6,909 nucleotides of DNA from an uncultured Dorea sp. (GCA_910578865.1 CAJTRM010000064.1:1-6909); one strand, 5' to 3'. Shown: positions 1-6,010, counted from the first letter of the stretch. The notes: generated from the letters alone by a model not told the origin. Made by a program: numbers and translations.

Positions 1-2
1 TA

Positions 3-161
3 GCCTACAGTGAGATGGCTGTCCGCTGGGGCATCTCCAAAGCCACAACAGGGCGCGTGCTGAAAAAACTTGCTGACATGGACTATATCTCTCTAATGTC
101 ATTCCCCGGAAGGACAGGCAGTGTGATTTATCTGCACAGCTACCTATCCACTATGTTCTAG
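3..161 (+). CDS. Winged-helix DNA-binding protein, C-terminal fragment (5' end outside window)
   Basis: The frame is open from the window edge to TAG at 159-161 and gives 52 residues. The stretch with EMAVRWGISKATTGRVLKKL reads as a helix-turn-helix: a 'WGISKATTGRVL' recognition helix, then 'LADMDYISLMSFPGRTGSVIYL', which fits a beta-hairpin wing. Such domains occur in replication or transcription regulators of mobile elements; the exact family is not recognised. The stop is notable because the same frame continues with twelve sense codons (ISDVLVDKEEVA, 162-197) straight into the ATG at 198. A single CAG-to-TAG change would explain the break, so this piece and the next gene may be one protein. 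The winged-helix call is good; function beyond DNA binding is unknown. Confidence 0.65.
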   Translation, partial: AYSEMAVRWGISKATTGRVLKKLADMDYISLMSFPGRTGSVIYLHSYLSTMF

Positions 162-197
162 ATATCGGATGTCCTTGTTGATAAAGAGGAGGTTGCC

Positions 198-1013
198 ATG
201 GTTCTGAAAATCAATATCACTCTGCCGGATGAAACCGATTCACAGGCGGATTCTGCCGTTACAGAGCATGAAGTATGCGTTTCAGAAGAATTATCCAGCG
301 TTTCAAAATCAAACATGGAAGCTGTCATCAGCAAGATGGCGCAAGTCCTTGATGCACAGGGGATTTCCTGTTTTCAGTGTCCAAAATCCATATATAAGTT
401 ATATCCTTTATCAGACGCCTGCAGGGAAGATTATATATCCCACATACAGAAAGGTGCTGTACGATTCGGAATGGCTGTATCGTGCGGGGAGGATAAGCCG
501 GTCTACACCTTTGAGCTGACGCTCTCTCCCACCGAAAAAGACAGGGATGTGGTGTGGAGCCTGGAGCTGTCCGTCCAGCAGGTACGTAGTCGGTTTGAGA
601 TCGAATATGGGAGTTCCATCGAGGATTTTCTGGAATCGGTTTATGTGGCAGGGATAGATCTGTCAGACCGCAGTATAGAACACCATGCCAAATGCATCGA
701 ACGGAGCCATCGGATGCTGAAACTTCTGGACACTTCCATCGACCTGCTCCGTACCAAACACAAGAATGGGGAGAGCTACTACTGGCTGCTGTATTACTCC
801 TTCCTTTCCCCGCAGCAGTTAAGAAATGTGGAGGAGATCATAGAGAAACTGCGCCCCCATATCCGGGATATCAGCTTCCGCACCTATTACCGCAGGAGAC
901 GGGAAGCGATTGACGCACTCAGTTCTATCCTATGGGGGTATACGTGTAAGAACAGTATCGACATTCTGGAGAAGTTCTTTCCGGACGATAAGGATACCGG
1001 GAAACAAAAATAA
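198..1013 (+). CDS. Mobile-element protein with ArpU/sigma-region-4-like C-terminus, function unknown
   Basis: This 271-residue protein is not firmly recognised. The ATG is preceded by GAGGAGG at 186-192 with a 5-base gap, so translation from here is plausible even if the ATG is really internal to a longer frame (see 3-161). The N-terminal 50 residues are acidic and low in structure. Residues about 55-130 form a mixed domain with cysteines (SCFQCPKSIYKLYPLS). Residues about 185-255 are helical and basic: ESYYWLLYYSFLSPQQL, then ISFRTYYRRRREAIDALSSILWGY. That tail resembles the helix-turn-helix end of phage ArpU-type and sigma-region-4-like regulators, with YYRRRREA as the likely DNA-contact helix. 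The next gene starts 48 bp downstream in the same direction, so the two are probably co-transcribed. Regulatory role is inferred only from the tail. Confidence 0.7.
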   Translation: MVLKINITLPDETDSQADSAVTEHEVCVSEELSSVSKSNMEAVISKMAQVLDAQGISCFQCPKSIYKLYPLSDACREDYISHIQKGAVRFGMAVSCGEDKPVYTFELTLSPTEKDRDVVWSLELSVQQVRSRFEIEYGSSIEDFLESVYVAGIDLSDRSIEHHAKCIERSHRMLKLLDTSIDLLRTKHKNGESYYWLLYYSFLSPQQLRNVEEIIEKLRPHIRDISFRTYYRRRREAIDALSSILWGYTCKNSIDILEKFFPDDKDTGKQK

Positions 1014-1061
1014 GCAACTATATAGTATTTACAGGCAATCAGGCCGGATTGGAGAAAATAT

Positions 1062-1586
1062 ATGATAACATTGACCGAGGATGAAAAGAGGATGGTTTTC
1101 CAGTTGGAGGGCTGCCACAGGTATGATGCAATACAGGAGATCGCCGTGCTCTGCCAGTATACCCGTGACCACAATAAAAAGGCCACTGCAGAAAATCTGC
1201 TAAAGAAATTCCGTGAGCTTTCAGAGGATGACTGCAAGGAGTTGATCTGTGATATTCAGAGAAATTATCACCTGCCCTGGAAAGCAAGGACCATTGGTGA
1301 GATGGTTGCTGTGGCCCGTCAGGAATCCGACGCCCGGAAACTGGAAGGGCATGACATCATGGCGCTGGAACGCTTTGACCCGGAAGTGACACATATGATT
1401 GTGTTTGATGTGCTTTCGAGAGAGTCTCCCGTAGGAGATAAGGGGCACAGGATGCGGCTGTTTCTGACAGAAGCCGGATATGAAAAGGCATTGGAGAACC
1501 AAGGCAATCAGTATATACATATAAGGAATCACGCTAGAGTAATAGCCGGAAATCTAAAATATGACCACACAGACAAGGATTTATGA
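1062..1586 (+). CDS. Conserved hypothetical protein of mobile-element type
   Basis: This 174-residue protein has a clear start: GGAG at 1051-1054 lies 7 bases before the ATG. The sequence is soluble, with no signal peptide or membrane segment. The N-terminal half is helical and charged (LTEDEKRMVFQLEG, KKATAENLLKKFRELSEDDCKELICDIQ). The middle (KARTIGEMVAVARQES, HDIMALERFDPEVTHMIVFDVL) and end (GDKGHRMRLFLTEAGYEKAL) look like a compact conserved domain. From memory, similar proteins are common beside integrative elements in gut Clostridia, without a known function; that was not searched. It lies 48 bp after the ArpU-like gene, is probably in the same transcript, and is followed by the hairpin at 1608-1646. 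No function is proposed. Confidence 0.75.
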   Translation: MITLTEDEKRMVFQLEGCHRYDAIQEIAVLCQYTRDHNKKATAENLLKKFRELSEDDCKELICDIQRNYHLPWKARTIGEMVAVARQESDARKLEGHDIMALERFDPEVTHMIVFDVLSRESPVGDKGHRMRLFLTEAGYEKALENQGNQYIHIRNHARVIAGNLKYDHTDKDL

Positions 1587-1607
1587 TTTGCATTTCTACA
1601 GCATAGC

Positions 1608-1646
1608 AAAGAGGCGACTATTTATTACTTCGATAGTCGCCCCTTT
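1608..1646. terminator. Two-way hairpin between convergent genes
   Basis: Arms at 1608-1621 and 1633-1646 pair over 14 bp around an 11-base loop. There is one A-C mismatch in the plus-strand RNA; it becomes a G-U pair in the minus-strand RNA. The hairpin lies between the stop of the plus-strand gene at 1586 and the stop of the minus-strand ImmA gene at 1654. Both tails have only three Us in a row, so termination may be partial. Placement argues for a shared terminator, slightly better for the minus strand. Confidence 0.65.
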
Positions 1647-1653
1647 AAAATCT

Positions 1654-2286
1654 CTAATACCAACTTTCACGCTCTCGGTCTAATTCATCATAATATTCAT
1701 CGTAAAAATACTTTGTTTTGGGAGGATATTTCGCATCACTGTAATTTGCAAATTGCATTTGTACAATGTCATCGTACTCATTGGAATGGTCGAAACCATA
1801 TTTATTCAGATACCCCATTTTCTTTTGTGCTGCTTCTTCACTTAGACCGAAGCATTCCATAAGAAAACGTACATCTATTTTATATCCCCGTTTCGCAATG
1901 GTTTTAATGAGAACATTAGGTGCATTGGCCTGTGCTGCAAAAAAGTGTGCCTCTATTTCCTCTTTTTCACTGTGTTTTTTGTGATCACATTTAACATGAC
2001 CTATTTCATGCCAAAGAGTATGCTTCATTCGTGGTCCATACTTCTCTTTATTGTATAAAATTAGTGTAAGTCCTGGACGCAACCCTTTTAAAAGAAAAGC
2101 ATCTTCCAATTCATGTCCCAATGTTATTTCATCCATGGAAAGTCCTGTTTTTTTAGCATAATTCTGATAACTGCTTATCATTACCCCTTTACACTTTATT
2201 TTTTTTGCTGGTATTGGAAACTCTTGTATATTTAGCTCTAACAGAGTCAAATATGCCAATGAAGTTATTTTTGACCACTCGAACAT
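1654..2286 (-). CDS. ImmA/IrrE-family zinc metallopeptidase
   Basis: Counted from the upstream ATG at 2292 (212 residues), residues 95-99 are HEIGH, the zinc-binding HExxH of this family. They are followed by EEIEAHFFAAQANAP at 111-125, the family's E.EA..FA segment with the third ligand most likely E114. The usual LLMP after it is replaced by ANAP. Family members cleave a partner repressor or metabolic regulator, as ImmA does with ImmR in ICEBs1. The C-terminal 30 residues are acidic and aromatic (YFYDEYYDELDRERESWY). GAGGAGG at 2294-2300 gives 7-base spacing to the ATG at 2284-2286 but only 1 base to the ATG at 2292, so the shorter 210-residue form is chosen. The upstream ATG would make an ATGA overlap with the preceding stop. 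The partner repressor that should precede it is missing. The gene is more AT-rich than the plus-strand genes to its left. Confidence 0.85.
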   Translation of the reverse strand: MFEWSKITSLAYLTLLELNIQEFPIPAKKIKCKGVMISSYQNYAKKTGLSMDEITLGHELEDAFLLKGLRPGLTLILYNKEKYGPRMKHTLWHEIGHVKCDHKKHSEKEEIEAHFFAAQANAPNVLIKTIAKRGYKIDVRFLMECFGLSEEAAQKKMGYLNKYGFDHSNEYDDIVQMQFANYSDAKYPPKTKYFYDEYYDELDRERESWY

Positions 2287-2288
2287 AA

Positions 2289-2354
2289 TCATTCCTCCTC
2301 ATCTTCATCATCAAGAAGGAATCTGTCTATAGTTTCATTAAATATTTTATATGC
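2289..2354 (-). pseudogene. 3' remnant of the gene upstream of ImmA, probably its repressor
   Basis: Reading the minus strand, 21 sense codons (AYKIFNETIDRFLLDDEDEEE) run into a TGA at 2289-2291. An in-frame TAG at 2355-2357 closes the frame upstream. The acidic tail overlaps the ribosome site of the ImmA gene, and stop and start are 2 bases apart, the tight coupling expected of a repressor-ImmA pair. 'FNETIDRFLLDD' resembles the end of Xre-type repressors, where a phrase such as 'VTVDYLLG' closes the domain. The rest of the gene is absent, so a break near 2355 is likely. Identity as a repressor is inference from context. Confidence 0.5.
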
Positions 2355-2372
2355 CTACGGATGTGCTATAAT
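2344..2372 (+). promoter_or_regulatory. Possible extended -10 promoter
   Basis: TATAAT at 2367-2372 is preceded by TGC, an extended -10 (TGnTATAAT). The -35 region 17 bases upstream (2344-2349) is AT-rich with no good match, which extended -10 promoters tolerate. A transcript from here would run into a block with no clear gene. It sits just beyond the broken repressor end, so it may be a leftover of the original divergent control region. Confidence 0.35.
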
Positions 2373-2409
2373 GATGTTGCATCAAAGGAACGGTGCATTG
2401 ATACAGAAC

Positions 2410-2449
2410 AAAAAACAGCGGTATTGTGACTGGTACTCACAATCCACTG
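2410..2449 (-). terminator. Strong intrinsic terminator on the minus strand, no gene attached
   Basis: Plus-strand arms CAGCGG (2416-2421) plus ATTGTGA (2423-2429) pair with TCACAAT (2437-2443) plus CCACTG (2444-2449). The stem is 12 of 13 pairs, with one bulged T at 2422 and a 7-base loop. On the minus strand the stem is followed directly by six Us (A run at 2410-2415). This is a textbook terminator, but no minus-strand gene ends there. Either its gene was lost or it ends a short RNA or antisense transcript. Confidence 0.7.
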
Positions 2450-2471
2450 CCTTTCTGTAGCGACAATCCAT

Positions 2472-2515
2472 TCAAAATGCAATGTCTGCTCCCTACAGCC
2501 ATTTTAGCATTTTGA
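2472..2515. repeat. Inverted repeat, 9-bp arms
   Basis: TCAAAATGC at 2472-2480 is the exact complement of GCATTTTGA at 2507-2515, with 26 bases between. The right arm overlaps the TTGACA at 2512-2517, so it could be an operator half-site pair or simply part of an element end. Nothing further supports either role. Confidence 0.4.
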
Positions 2516-2539
2516 CAGTTAATTTACAACCTCTATCTT
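2512..2539 (+). promoter_or_regulatory. Possible sigma-A promoter before the nuclease remnant
   Basis: A perfect -35 box TTGACA at 2512-2517 is followed after 16 bases by TATCTT at 2534-2539, a 4/6 match to the -10 box. It would drive the plus strand into the Rpn-like remnant, whose frame opens at 2594. Spacing and boxes are good, but there is no intact start codon downstream. Confidence 0.4.
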
Positions 2540-2593
2540 CAAAATATAGCAGGTTTCTTATGGAAACAGCTCAGAATAACGCTCTGTAAATAA

Positions 2594-2962
2594 TTATTTA
2601 AGGGAGATGGAAATTTTGACCTACACCTTATCATCATCTATACCGGCGATGTGGAAAAGGCTGATCCGGTATTTGACTGTGGCTGCCTTACTCTGCGTCC
2701 AAAGCAGGTTTTCTTATCCCGCATGGACAGCGGGGCAGTATTCGACGCCATACGGCAGAAAATCCATTCCGGGATTGTGCTTACGGATGATGATCTGATG
2801 AAGCTGGTGGTCCTGCCACTGTCTGTTCCCAGTCCTGAAAGAAAAACACAGTTATTTGAAAAGATTTCGTCCCTGGCAGGAGAGATTTCGGATGAGACAC
2901 AGCGTAATTTCGTCCTCTCCGCCATGGCACTTGCCACTGAAAAGTTTATAGACAGAGAATAA
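2594..2962 (+). pseudogene. Rpn/YhgA-like PD-(D/E)XK nuclease, C-terminal remnant
   Basis: The frame is open from just after TAA (2591-2593) to TAA at 2960-2962. The first usable start is GTG at 2651 without a ribosome site, yet family-like sequence begins before it: NFDLHLIIIYTGDVEKADPV. That phrase, followed by FDCGCLTLRPKQVFLS, a KIHSGIVLTDDDLMKLVVLPL segment and a closing FVLSAMALATEKFIDRE, matches from memory the C-terminal half of recombination-promoting nuclease (Rpn) family proteins. Such proteins are usually about 300 residues; the 122 codons here lack the N-terminal nuclease core, so no activity is expected. A good terminator follows 8 bp after the stop. The last nine codons and the terminator recur at 5880-5956. 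Family call is moderately sure; truncation is clear. Confidence 0.6.
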
Positions 2963-3007
2963 AAGAGATTGGACCGGCAGCCGCCGGTCCTTTTTTAACA
3001 GCTCCTG
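2931..3007 (+). repeat. 77-bp direct repeat, left copy
   Basis: It begins in the ninth-to-last codon of the Rpn-like gene. It runs through its stop and terminator and ends 5 bp before the stop codon of the M56 peptidase gene. It matches 5880-5956 at 75 of 77 positions; both differences are in the terminator (a loop base and the last stem base). The two copies frame the BlaI/M56 pair exactly. Confidence 0.95.
2971..2996 (+). terminator. Intrinsic terminator of the Rpn-like gene
   Basis: GGACCGGC (2971-2978) and GCCGGTCC (2983-2990) form a perfect 8-bp GC-rich stem with a 4-base loop AGCC, followed by six Ts at 2991-2996. It starts 8 bp after the stop codon. It also lies just beyond the end of the convergent M56 gene, but has no good U-run on that strand. 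Confidence 0.9.
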
Positions 3008-3012
3008 AAAAA

Positions 3013-5385
3013 CTACTCATATTCCCACGGTATTTCATTGAAACATTTGTAAAACTCACTATTATTCCAATCTGACACCGGACGATAATCATAAGCAACT
3101 CCATCTATATGGAAATTCGGGCAACTATCTGTAGCCATCGACAGTTTCATTACATCCCCATTTGCCAACGTCAATTCCAAACAGGCATATTGTGTTCCGC
3201 ACTCTGTTCCGCCATACATATATTCTGCATTACTGAACCACTCTTCAAACTTTTGCAGTGTCTCTGCGTCTGTTATGGTCTGACTATAAAATTGCCCGCT
3301 AGTAAAAGCAGACTTAACATCTAACTTAGCGGATACAATATCTTTTATGTCAGAAACATCATAATTTTGATAACCTATTTTTTCTGTCAACATAATCTGT
3401 ATATAATCACATAACTTAGGCGCTTCTATGAAGCACTCCATCATTCCCTTTTCGTCATCATAAGTATAGTATAAATACCCTCCTTCAAACACTCGGATTT
3501 CCATATCATTATAGATTATCTGCCAGCCCCTTTCTTTATGGCCTTCCCAACGTCTGTCAAACGGCTGTCCTTCCAAATCCAGCGCCTCTACTTGTGCTGA
3601 CAGCCATTCCTGGTCTTTATCTGTAGGAATATAATAATAATAAGCATTCTCTCTTATCATGGAAGGCTGTACTTTTATGCAAACCTTGTCAGCTTCCGGC
3701 TGTTCATAAAGCATGATATTCTGTATAGTATCATTTTTTACTGGCATTTCCCCTGCCTGTAAAGAAATATATTTCTCAAGAATAGTATTCACTTCCACTT
3801 TATCTTCTTCACTAAGCGTGATATGTCTGTTGTAAGCAGAATCATTTAAGGTTCCACAATCGGAATGGTATCTTACCGTATTTCCATCAAATATAAGTTC
3901 ATAATTATTGGCACAGCGCGAAATACCATCATCCCATTCTCCGGATTCAAGAAAGGCACGAAAGATTAGCGCATCTTCCCTTGATATAGTAACGGGACTG
4001 CTTCCGTTTAAAATATCAGATACCTGCATATCAGCATCAGTTTCCTGCTGTGCAGCATTTTCCTCACCTGGCGTCTGTTCTGTGGATAGGCTACTACCTC
4101 CAACTTCCTTTACAGAAGCAATCCTTACTTCCACATTTTTTACAGATACATACACGTCCATACTTTCATCTGTCGTATTCTGCACATTTACGCCTATTTT
4201 AAACCATGCGCCTTTTTCTACATCCATTTTCACAGGCATTCCCGGTGTAATATAGGCGGGTTCGTCATAAGCGTTTTCTTCCCTGACCTCTACAGGCAGC
4301 AATGCAATTTCCGTATCCCCAAGCCCTTCGCCGGCATAAAATGTAAGCGTATTACCTTTAGGGCTGATTTCTTCATCTGAATAACAAAAAGCTTCTGTAC
4401 TTCCTGCAGGTATTGTAATTCTGATCTGATACTCTCTTGTGGGATTCGTCAAAAAGCATACCGCCAATATTACTAATACTGCTACCGTTGCTATCATGAT
4501 CCATAATGTCGGTTTTTTGTAATTCAATACGGATTTCACTCTTTCCTTTACTCCCACTTCCCCAAAAGCCAGCGGACACACCATGATCAGGCTCCTCTGT
4601 CTTGCACAGGATAACAACACTTTAGAATACTCTTTTTTCTCATGGAATGTCATATCTTTGGCCGCTTTTTCATCACATGCCAGTTCAATGTCCTTGCAGA
4701 GCAGGGAATATGCCATCCAGCAAAGAGGATTAAACCAATGGATACATAACAATAAATACCCCAACGCTTTCCACCAGTGGTCTTTCCTTTTAAGATGTGC
4801 AGATTCATGTGCAAGGATATAGTCCATCTCTCTCTCACTCAGTGCAGAAGAAAGATAAACCCTTGGTCTGAAAATCCCCAAAATAAAGGGGGATTTTACG
4901 ACATCACAAATGTAAATATTATCCCTGACGCATACCGCTTCTTTTACAAGTTTATGCAGCTTTACAGCACTACCCATTGCACAAATTATTAACAGAACCA
5001 TGCCGCAGCACCAAACAAGACCGGCAGCATATGTAACTATCTGCAAGGGAGCCGCACTATCTGATTCATTATACGCAAAGGTTTCTGTCAGCATTGGGTT
5101 TATCGTATTTTCCACAATCGTCAGTCGGCTGTCTATGGACGGTATATAATTTTGCACTTCCCCTTCCACAACTGTGCTGGATTTTATAGGTTCTGTACTT
5201 GGCAATATACTGAACTGGCTTTCAATGGAAAACGGACAAATCAGCCGAATTGCTACTACTCCCCACAACAGACAATTCACCCATTTGGGAATTTTTCTAA
5301 ATAACAGCCTGATACATAAAACAGCCAATATTAACCATCCGGCAGTAATGCTCATATTTAATAACTTCAAGAAAATATCGCCCAT
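3013..5385 (-). CDS. BlaR1/MecR1-type M56 membrane metallopeptidase with a non-PBP sensor region
   Basis: This 790-residue protein is likely the inducer-sensing partner of the BlaI-like repressor encoded 5 bp upstream. Hydrophobic segments lie near 10-29, 36-52, 113-138, 204-228 and 293-312. The zinc motif HESAH is at 193-197 in ILAHESAHLKRKDHWWK, with ELACDEKAAK at 234-243 probably giving the third ligand (E234). This is the family's arrangement of a cytoplasm-facing protease between membrane helices. Residues 313-790 should be outside. They start with a beta-rich domain (to about 425), a low-complexity linker (430-450), then further mixed domains, ending in one with Cys residues near 729, 735 and 755. 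I see no SxxK/KTG set of a penicillin-binding domain; true BlaR1 is about 590-600 residues with one. GGAGG within the last codons of the repressor gene lies 10 bases before ATG, suggesting coupled translation. Peptidase call is strong; inducer unknown. Confidence 0.88.
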   Translation of the reverse strand: MGDIFLKLLNMSITAGWLILAVLCIRLLFRKIPKWVNCLLWGVVAIRLICPFSIESQFSILPSTEPIKSSTVVEGEVQNYIPSIDSRLTIVENTINPMLTETFAYNESDSAAPLQIVTYAAGLVWCCGMVLLIICAMGSAVKLHKLVKEAVCVRDNIYICDVVKSPFILGIFRPRVYLSSALSEREMDYILAHESAHLKRKDHWWKALGYLLLCIHWFNPLCWMAYSLLCKDIELACDEKAAKDMTFHEKKEYSKVLLSCARQRSLIMVCPLAFGEVGVKERVKSVLNYKKPTLWIMIATVAVLVILAVCFLTNPTREYQIRITIPAGSTEAFCYSDEEISPKGNTLTFYAGEGLGDTEIALLPVEVREENAYDEPAYITPGMPVKMDVEKGAWFKIGVNVQNTTDESMDVYVSVKNVEVRIASVKEVGGSSLSTEQTPGEENAAQQETDADMQVSDILNGSSPVTISREDALIFRAFLESGEWDDGISRCANNYELIFDGNTVRYHSDCGTLNDSAYNRHITLSEEDKVEVNTILEKYISLQAGEMPVKNDTIQNIMLYEQPEADKVCIKVQPSMIRENAYYYYIPTDKDQEWLSAQVEALDLEGQPFDRRWEGHKERGWQIIYNDMEIRVFEGGYLYYTYDDEKGMMECFIEAPKLCDYIQIMLTEKIGYQNYDVSDIKDIVSAKLDVKSAFTSGQFYSQTITDAETLQKFEEWFSNAEYMYGGTECGTQYACLELTLANGDVMKLSMATDSCPNFHIDGVAYDYRPVSDWNNSEFYKCFNEIPWEYE

Positions 5386-5390
5386 ACCCT

Positions 5391-5750
5391 TTATTCCTCC
5401 GTCCTGTCAATTATCCTGCGGATTTCTTCCGCTTCATCCGCTGTAATCTTGGAACCCTGCATAAATGCCGCAATAAATGCTGGAAGCGAGCCCGCAAAAG
5501 TATCTTCCACATATCGTCTGCTCTGCATGGAATAAAATTCATCCCTGGAAATCACAGCCGTTACCACTCCATTTTCATTACGGAACAATCCTTTGTCTAT
5601 TAGTCTCCGCAATACATTATGTGCCGTAGTTCTTTTCCAGTTAAATTCTACCGCTGTCATCTTTACCAATTCAGACGAAGTAACCGGCTCATGCGCCCAA
5701 ATCATATCTGCATATCGTGCCTCAATAACACCCAATTGTATTTCTGCCAT
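5391..5750 (-). CDS. BlaI/MecI-family transcriptional repressor
   Basis: At 119 residues it has the usual family length. Residues about 5-70 form the winged helix, with the recognition segment NWKRTTAHNVLRRLIDKGLF (37-56) closely following the family pattern (W..tT..n.L.RL..KG). The remainder is the helical dimer region. BlaI is inactivated by cleavage between an N and an F in that region; here AAF at 94-96 falls at about the same place, by eye only. AGGAG at 5761-5765 precedes the ATG with 10-base spacing. Two palindromes between this gene and its promoter are likely its own operators. It would repress itself and the M56 gene that follows, released when the sensor is triggered. No beta-lactamase or other target is in the window, so what else it controls is unknown. 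Confidence 0.9.
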   Translation of the reverse strand: MAEIQLGVIEARYADMIWAHEPVTSSELVKMTAVEFNWKRTTAHNVLRRLIDKGLFRNENGVVTAVISRDEFYSMQSRRYVEDTFAGSLPAFIAAFMQGSKITADEAEEIRRIIDRTEE

Positions 5751-5770
5751 GTGTTTCGTTCTCCTTTCAC

Positions 5771-5789
5771 AGACTACTCGCAGTAGTCT
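5771..5789. promoter_or_regulatory. Operator 1 of the BlaI-like repressor
   Basis: AGACTACTCGCAGTAGTCT is a 19-bp palindrome with perfect 8-bp arms. The ACTAC/GTAGT core is of the type bound by BlaI/MecI/CopY repressors. It lies in the 5' leader, just downstream of the expected transcription start and before the repressor's ribosome site. Confidence 0.85.
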
Positions 5790-5796
5790 CTATCAC

Positions 5797-5815
5797 AGAC
5801 TACACTAAATGGTCT
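5797..5815. promoter_or_regulatory. Operator 2 of the BlaI-like repressor
   Basis: AGACTACACTAAATGGTCT has the same length and outer AGAC/GTCT as operator 1. Its half facing the repressor gene (AGACTAC) matches well and the other half is degenerate. Centre-to-centre distance from operator 1 is 26 bp. It overlaps the -10 box and spacer of the predicted promoter, so binding would block RNA polymerase. Confidence 0.7.
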
Positions 5816-5825
5816 CAAAAGTCAA
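5797..5825 (-). promoter_or_regulatory. Promoter of the repressor-M56 pair
   Basis: On the minus strand TTGACT (5820-5825) is a 5/6 -35 box. After 17 bases it is followed by TAGTCT (5797-5802), a weak -10 box. The start would fall near 5790. Operator 2 covers the spacer and -10 box and operator 1 the leader, the standard layout for a self-repressed bla/mec-type control region. Confidence 0.65.
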
Positions 5826-5879
5826 GATTAAACTCTCACACCTAACACACCTTAGAAAGTGAATATATTAAATGGACTG

Positions 5880-5956
5880 TTGCCACTGAAAAGTTTATAG
5901 ACAGAGAATAAAAGAGATTGGACCGGCAGCAGCCGGTCTTTTTTTAACAGCTCCTG
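5880..5956 (+). repeat. 77-bp direct repeat, right copy (orphan Rpn 3' end)
   Basis: This copy holds the last nine codons and stop (TAA at 5909-5911) of the Rpn-like gene plus its terminator, but nothing of the gene precedes it. To its left is the control region of the repressor. To its right is the leader of the Ku fragment. It matches 2931-3007 at 75/77 positions. Confidence 0.95.
5920..5945 (+). terminator. Second copy of the Rpn-gene terminator
   Basis: GGACCGGC (5920-5927) pairs with GCCGGTCT (5932-5939), the last pair being G-U, with a 4-base loop and seven Ts at 5939-5945. It is still functional in form, though it has no gene of its own here. It would shield the Ku fragment from read-through. 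Confidence 0.85.
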
Positions 5957-6010
5957 TATGATAATTCCCAAATTACAGACACTAATCCTAAAAAGAAAGA
6001 AGGGATTACT

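Noticed and set aside
1036..1054. Small hairpin CAATC/GATTG beside the GGAG ribosome site at 1051
   Set aside because: Only 5 bp with a 6-base loop; too weak to propose translational control.
2607..2798. 63-codon frame with a possible ribosome site AAGGGAGA
   Set aside because: The protein-like sequence is in the overlapping frame (2594-2962) that matches the Rpn family; this frame is a shadow, and the ribosome-like bases are coding in the family frame.
3013..5815. Beta-lactam resistance operon
   Set aside because: The BlaI/M56 pair resembles bla/mec control, but there is no beta-lactamase or PBP2a-like gene and the sensor lacks a penicillin-binding domain.
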